64,000 nucleotides of DNA, taken from assembly GCA_905233165.1 (NCBI GenBank), contig CAJODL010000008.1, positions 1 to 64,000 of the forward strand, read 5' to 3'. The position numbers were made by a program, and so were the translations under genes. Shown here piece after piece: positions 59,575 through 64,000 of the stretch (position 1 is the first letter of the stretch; every line of letters begins with the position of its first letter). Below the pieces are notes generated by a model. It was not told the DNA's origin. It searched no databases and worked only from the letters and a program-made list of their open reading frames with translations. The stretch comes from an uncultured Prevotella sp. Lineage in GTDB: Bacteria; Bacteroidota; Bacteroidia; Bacteroidales; Bacteroidaceae.

Positions 59575-59668
59575 AGGAATGAAGGAATGAAAGAATGAAG
59601 GAATGAAAGAATGAAGGAATGAAAGAATGAAGGAATGAAGGAATGAAGGAATGAAAGAATGATGAAAA
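59571..59668 (+). repeat. family-F 8-bp repeat tract between surface-protein genes
   Basis: About eleven GAATGAAG/GAATGAAA units. It carries the stop codon of the upstream gene and the start codons available to the downstream one. Confidence 0.9.
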
Positions 59669-62600
59669 TGGAAATTAAAAGAATGATATATAATGGCTAT
59701 GGGAAAAATCTGTTCCTCTCTTTGACAAAAGAGTGGAAGGGAAGATACTCTTATGTTGGTATTTTCATTATTTCATTATTTCATTTCTTCATTTTCCCAA
59801 TGGGATCGTTTGGACAGATTAAGATTGGGGGCAATGTGTATGGTGGCGGTAACCATGCTGAGGTACGAGGAAGCACAAGGGTAACGGTAAAAGCTGGCGA
59901 TATAGGTGCTGTTATAGAAGATGTAGAACGTCCACTGTCAGACCCTGCTGGTAGGGTGTTCGGTGGTGCCCGTATGGCCAATGTCGGAGGAAACTCATTT
60001 GTTAACATCGATGGCGAACACGCTACCGACTATATACTTATTAATCAGGTCTTTGGCGGTAACGATATCGCCGGCACTATTGGTACGACAGATTCTATCC
60101 CTGCAGCGCTGACTGCAGTGAAAAATCCTGAAGTTCCAGCAGATGCTACAGATTATACAAAGAACGCTGTCGATAAAACTTTCAACAGTTTCGTGCGCAT
60201 AAGCACAAAGATTAAAAAGGATGGGTCAGGAAACCCTGTACATTATACTGAAGAAGAAATTACCGCAGCATCAACAAATCCTGAGGCTGCTGCCTACGGT
60301 AAGAAAAAAACCGACATCAAGCCTGCTGACGATGCCAAGAAAGTTTATATCGGTCAGCTCTTTGGTGGTGGTAATGGTGACTTTACCTATACCGACGAAA
60401 ACGGCGTTCCGCTGAGAGATGGCGACGATTATATTATCAAGCAAGGTGATGTTATAATAGCAAGAAGTAAGACACCATTCGTACTTCCCGAGCTGAACAA
60501 GACCTATCTTGAAATCAAGGGTGGCTCTATCGTATATGCCTACGGAGGTGGCAACAATGCTACCGTGAAGGAGCAGAACATCATCCACATCGATAACCCA
60601 AGTGCGGTGGTGAACAGTATTAAGGTTGATGCAACTGGTAAAGAAGTTACCAGTGGCGGCACAGAACTTCTTTCTGATGCCCGTTTCAAGGAAATGGGTA
60701 TCAATACCACTTTCTCATTCCCAAGCAGTGGTGCTTATCAGGTAGGTCGTTTCTTCGGTGGTAACAACAAGGCCGAGATGTCCATCCGTCCTACGTGGAA
60801 CCTGCTCGCTGGTAAGGTACGTAACCTATACAGCGGCGGTAACAAGGGTTCTATGACATCTCCTGAGGGCTTGCTCCTTGAAATCAAAGATTACTCAAGT
60901 CTCATTGTCGATAACCTCTATGGAGGTTGTCGTATGGCAGACGTGAAGCCAACGGTAAATGGTGAATATACCCCATGTGGCAATTTGGATGGCTACTACT
61001 TCCCGGCTGAGTTGTCGGCACGTGTGCTGGTCGCTGGTGGACATGTTAATAATGTATATGGTGGTAACGACGTAACAGGTAGCGTCTATGGCGGTAATGC
61101 TGTCGGCATCCATGCTACTGTCTATGGTGATGTCTATGGTGGTGGTAATGGTGCTTACCCATATACCGATTCGGAGTCCATGAAAGATGATGACACCTAT
61201 GGCGATTTCTATTTTGGTGATACCGGTTTAGGTACTGACGGCCTTAACGCCTTCCGTCCAAATGCCGAGCAGGTATCTCTTCACTTGAAAGGTACAAATG
61301 CAGAACACAAGACAGTCATCAAGGGTTCTGTCTTCGTCGGTGGTAACTGTGCATCATTGGCTACCAAGAAGTCTCAGCCATTGGTAGAGCTGAAGATAGG
61401 CTCTCACGTCCAAGCTGACAAGGTGTTCCTTGGCAACAATGGTGAGATGATGGTTGATACAACGCTCCTCAAATTGTATAAGACAAACAGCACCATCGAT
61501 CCTGCTTACCCAGGCGTGTTTGCCGACTATATGGAAGGTGTTGCAATGCCATTAAAGCCTGATGTCGTATTTGATAGTGAGAAGGATGGTGACCGTTCTA
61601 CTTATGAAGACAATACGAGCGAGATAGGTTCGTTCTTCGGTGGTGGTAACAGGGGTAGTATGGCAGTAAGCGGTAAGACCGCTTTGAAATTCGACAGAAA
61701 ACTGATTATCTTCAATAAAATTGTTGGTGGCTGTAACAATGCCAATGTAGAAGCGGGAAAGTACAATGCCGCCTACGAAGGCGGTCTGTTGGGCTCTACC
61801 GATGAACGAGAAAGCTATACTGATGTCAGTGGAAAGATCAAGGACCGCATAGAACTGAATCTTGATAATGTCGTCATAAGACCAAAACGTTGGAATGATA
61901 CGTTTGAAAAGATAACCAGCGGCAAATTGGAAAAAGGCAAGGAGTATTACACGACGGACTTGCACGAAACCAAGTTTATTGCTAAAGGTACAGAGACTCC
62001 AACCGAAACCGATCCATATTATAAGCTAAAGACTATCGGTACGGAACTGGTATGGAATACTGTAAAGTGGGATATTGGTGAGGATGACTTTATCAGTACT
62101 GGAATAAAAAAGACGGGAAGCCCAAATGACTGTAAAGACATCGATCGCCGTCTGATAGAAGGCAGTGTCTATGGCGGTTGCTTCAATAGTGGTCACGTAA
62201 ATGGTAATGTTATCATCAATATCAATCAGGATTTGATGGAGCGCGATGTCATCTTTGCAGAGCCAGATCCCGAGAACGAATATAAAATTAAAGACGAAAG
62301 TGGACGTCGCTCCGGTGTGCTTAAGGAAGCACAGGGTGACGACGTCCAGTCATCTGCCTTGGCTGTTTACGGTGGCGGTTATGGTGTTGATACCGAGATA
62401 TGGGGTAGCACCACCATCAACCATAATAATGGCTATGCCTTCCAGATGTATGGAGGTGGCGAAGAAGGTCGTGTTGGTAAGAAAAACGACGGTGGTGAAT
62501 ATGTATATAACGCCGCCTACAGCACCACGGTTAATCTGAAGGGTATTAATGCCGGTTACTCAGAGGAAGAAAGCGGCTTGCCAATTCCTGAAGCAGAATA

Positions 62601-64000
62601 TATCTATGGTGGCGGTAACGAAGGCGATGTCCTCGGTGACTCATATGTATATCTTGGTAACGGACGCATTTATGATGCCTTCGGAGGTGCTTCAAATGCC
62701 GACATCTATGGCGGTACCGAGGTGCATATAGGATATAACGGAGGCTTCCCATGGATTCGTGATAATGTCTATGGTGGTAACGACTTCGGTGGAATCATCA
62801 GGGGTAATAGAAACCATTACACGGTTACTACACGTCCTGTCTTCGATCAAGAGTTAAAACGATCCAGCACCTATGTGAAGTATATCCAGGGTCGTGTTGA
62901 TACCATCTTCGGTGGTAACTATGGAAACTATGACTATGCAAACCCCGTCTTCAAAGATTACACCTATTATACCGGTGAGGAGGATATTCCTGCGGGGTGG
63001 GGACCTGGTGCTCCAAGAAATGGCAGCGTCTTCTCCTTCCCACATCTGAGTAACAACTCCTTCGTTCACTTTGTGCCAGAAGACAACTCAAATAATAGTG
63101 TCGGTTATATCTTTGGCGGTAGTGAAGGCTTCCCAGGCCATGCAAAGTTGTGTAATTCCATGCAGAAAGACACCTATGTGCTCCTTGATGATACTAAGAC
63201 AAAGGATGTCAACCGCTTTGCTAATGTTGATGTTTACGGTGGTGGTGCCTTCGCTGGCGTAGGATCAGCGTTCGATAAATTGGGTCATGGACGTACCGCT
63301 ATTGACTTATTTGCCGGTAGCTTCAATAATATCTACGGAGGCTGTAACCAGGAGGGCTTGGTAGGTTATACCCGTGTTAATGTACCGGCAGAATCCACAG
63401 CTAAGGTTAATGCCATCTTCGGTGGTGGTAAGGGATATAGTACTACGGCAACGCCTGCACTGGCAGCGCGTTTCTGCGACCACTACGTCACCTGTATCGA
63501 CTATAAGGGTAAGAATGCCATTGTGAACGATGCTATCTATGGTGGTAACGAGAATAGCCGCATTTCGTGCGATACCTATATCAACATCGAAGCACCTGTG
63601 ATGCAGAGCAGCGGCTATCAGGCTACTATCTATGGTGCCGGTTATGGTGATGAGACAGTATCTGGTCGTACCAACGTGTTCATGAACAACGGCTCAAATG
63701 CCTATAAGGTATTTGGCGGTGGACGCGATGGTAACTCAATGAACTATGCTTCGCTAACACGATGGCTCGCTCAGCAATATAGCGCAGCTGGAACACCAGA
63801 AGGAGAGATACCAGACACAGTCAAAGCTTATGGCGACATTCTGGAATCTTTCGCTACCTATCTTGAAACTAATCCTATCAGTCTGCCGACAAATATTGGT
63901 ACATACCCTAACGCAGAAGGCTCATACAATGGTACCTATACCAATGATATTTTGACAAACACCAAGTACCACCAAACCAATGTCCGCATCATGAATGGTG
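59659..64000 (+). CDS. giant secreted YGGGN-repeat surface protein, 3' end beyond the window
   Basis: Open for 1447 codons to the window edge with no stop. Starts possible at 59659, 59662 or 59668; all give a signal peptide with core IFIISLFHFFIF and probable cleavage after SFGQ. The mature chain starts with KIGGNVYGGGNHAEV and repeats aromatic-Gly-Gly-Gly-Asn-type motifs (VFGGND, LFGGGN, FFGGNN, LYGGC, VYGGGN) about thirty times, spaced roughly 25-90 residues. This regular turn-like motif suggests a beta-helix or beta-solenoid adhesin. No lipobox and no known domain recognised. It follows the fimbrillin genes, so it may be a tip adhesin or separate surface fibre. The hydrophobic core is encoded by family-F repeat DNA in reverse orientation. 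Confidence 0.88.
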   Translation, partial: MMKMEIKRMIYNGYGKNLFLSLTKEWKGRYSYVGIFIISLFHFFIFPMGSFGQIKIGGNVYGGGNHAEVRGSTRVTVKAGDIGAVIEDVERPLSDPAGRVFGGARMANVGGNSFVNIDGEHATDYILINQVFGGNDIAGTIGTTDSIPAALTAVKNPEVPADATDYTKNAVDKTFNSFVRISTKIKKDGSGNPVHYTEEEITAASTNPEAAAYGKKKTDIKPADDAKKVYIGQLFGGGNGDFTYTDENGVPLRDGDDYIIKQGDVIIARSKTPFVLPELNKTYLEIKGGSIVYAYGGGNNATVKEQNIIHIDNPSAVVNSIKVDATGKEVTSGGTELLSDARFKEMGINTTFSFPSSGAYQVGRFFGGNNKAEMSIRPTWNLLAGKVRNLYSGGNKGSMTSPEGLLLEIKDYSSLIVDNLYGGCRMADVKPTVNGEYTPCGNLDGYYFPAELSARVLVAGGHVNNVYGGNDVTGSVYGGNAVGIHATVYGDVYGGGNGAYPYTDSESMKDDDTYGDFYFGDTGLGTDGLNAFRPNAEQVSLHLKGTNAEHKTVIKGSVFVGGNCASLATKKSQPLVELKIGSHVQADKVFLGNNGEMMVDTTLLKLYKTNSTIDPAYPGVFADYMEGVAMPLKPDVVFDSEKDGDRSTYEDNTSEIGSFFGGGNRGSMAVSGKTALKFDRKLIIFNKIVGGCNNANVEAGKYNAAYEGGLLGSTDERESYTDVSGKIKDRIELNLDNVVIRPKRWNDTFEKITSGKLEKGKEYYTTDLHETKFIAKGTETPTETDPYYKLKTIGTELVWNTVKWDIGEDDFISTGIKKTGSPNDCKDIDRRLIEGSVYGGCFNSGHVNGNVIININQDLMERDVIFAEPDPENEYKIKDESGRRSGVLKEAQGDDVQSSALAVYGGGYGVDTEIWGSTTINHNNGYAFQMYGGGEEGRVGKKNDGGEYVYNAAYSTTVNLKGINAGYSEEESGLPIPEAEYIYGGGNEGDVLGDSYVYLGNGRIYDAFGGASNADIYGGTEVHIGYNGGFPWIRDNVYGGNDFGGIIRGNRNHYTVTTRPVFDQELKRSSTYVKYIQGRVDTIFGGNYGNYDYANPVFKDYTYYTGEEDIPAGWGPGAPRNGSVFSFPHLSNNSFVHFVPEDNSNNSVGYIFGGSEGFPGHAKLCNSMQKDTYVLLDDTKTKDVNRFANVDVYGGGAFAGVGSAFDKLGHGRTAIDLFAGSFNNIYGGCNQEGLVGYTRVNVPAESTAKVNAIFGGGKGYSTTATPALAARFCDHYVTCIDYKGKNAIVNDAIYGGNENSRISCDTYINIEAPVMQSSGYQATIYGAGYGDETVSGRTNVFMNNGSNAYKVFGGGRDGNSMNYASLTRWLAQQYSAAGTPEGEIPDTVKAYGDILESFATYLETNPISLPTNIGTYPNAEGSYNGTYTNDILTNTKYHQTNVRIMNG
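59761..59797 (-). repeat. reverse-oriented family-F repeat encoding a signal-peptide core
   Basis: TTCATTATTTCATTATTTC on the plus strand is the reverse complement of GAAATAATGAAATAATGAA units. In frame it encodes residues 35-46 of the giant protein. Confidence 0.78.

Noticed and set aside
60221..63262. Several short ORFs on both strands in the last 4 kb
   Set aside because: All lie inside the uninterrupted 1447-codon frame of the giant protein and are shadows.
56429..64000. A diversity-generating retroelement, suggested by the Avd-like four-helix bundle and a large surface protein
   Set aside because: No reverse transcriptase gene and no template/variable repeat pair with A-specific changes was seen in the window. 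The bundle protein is closer to S23/IVP in its motif.
1..64000. Insertion sequences, integrases or phage genes
   Set aside because: No transposase, integrase, or terminal inverted repeats with target duplications were recognised.

Overview
The window looks like chromosomal DNA of a gut or rumen Bacteroidales, most likely Prevotella or a close relative. The signs are a TTTG ... TAnnTTTG (-33/-7) promoter pattern in front of many genes, almost no Shine-Dalgarno sequences, Bacteroidetes-type lipoproteins and fimbrillins, an ExbB-ExbD-ExbD-TonB operon, and large secreted plant-glycan enzymes (GH2, GH115, GH146/GH127). No rRNA, transposase, phage gene or CRISPR array was seen. The species is inference.

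Layout. 0-1 kb: 3' part of an ABC-2 permease. 1-8 kb: a minus-strand operon (iron alcohol dehydrogenase, amidohydrolase fused to a monooxygenase-like domain, CMD-cupin protein, DUF362 protein, cyclophilin-like lipoprotein, broken FMN-reductase gene, alpha/beta hydrolase) facing a divergent AraC regulator. 9-18 kb: MBL-rubredoxin protein, nitroreductase, a GH2 enzyme, carbonic anhydrase, a nucleoside-recognition membrane protein, a HAD phosphatase, small membrane proteins and a ZIP metal transporter. 18-23 kb: GH115 enzyme, Fur-type regulator, YraN and tRNA-Met. 23-29 kb: ExbB-ExbD-ExbD-TonB followed by a PstS-like lipoprotein and a TPR protein. 29-36 kb: housekeeping genes (aminotransferase, LptF/G, AICAR transformylase) and an orphan class II ribonucleotide reductase tail domain. 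36-42 kb: secreted and lipoproteins, a Cys-cluster protein, an FNT channel and a TonB-dependent receptor-like barrel. 42-49 kb: HAD phosphatase and a GH2-GH146 operon. 50-64 kb: a fimbria-like surface locus. It holds an OmpA/DUF3575 protein, a DUF5119 lipoprotein, a toxin-antitoxin pair, a long fimbrillin, a four-helix-bundle protein, two more fimbrillin lipoproteins, and a giant protein with about thirty YGGGN-like motifs that runs off the window end.

The most unusual signal is a set of short, degenerate repeat families that sit between genes and also inside them. I use these labels. A: GTGAAAGGTGAAAAGT-like. B: palindromic CCCTCCC/GGGAGGG elements. C: CTCTAAACTCTACA-like. D: AACTATCAACTATC-like. 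E: 9-bp units RRGNCYAAT. F: 8-bp units GAATGAAR. G: GTAGCATAGGC-like. H: 9-bp units RTAAGCYTY. I: TTCAATGTTCAAT-like. J: AATTATGAATT-like. These repeats supply the stop codon of at least nine genes and the start codon of four. They add in-frame inserts to several proteins, appear to weld two enzymes into one chain, and build the signal-peptide hydrophobic core of two successive surface-protein genes plus the start of a third. That coupling of 9-bp (three-codon) repeats to surface-protein secretion signals and loops is the best candidate here for something not well described.
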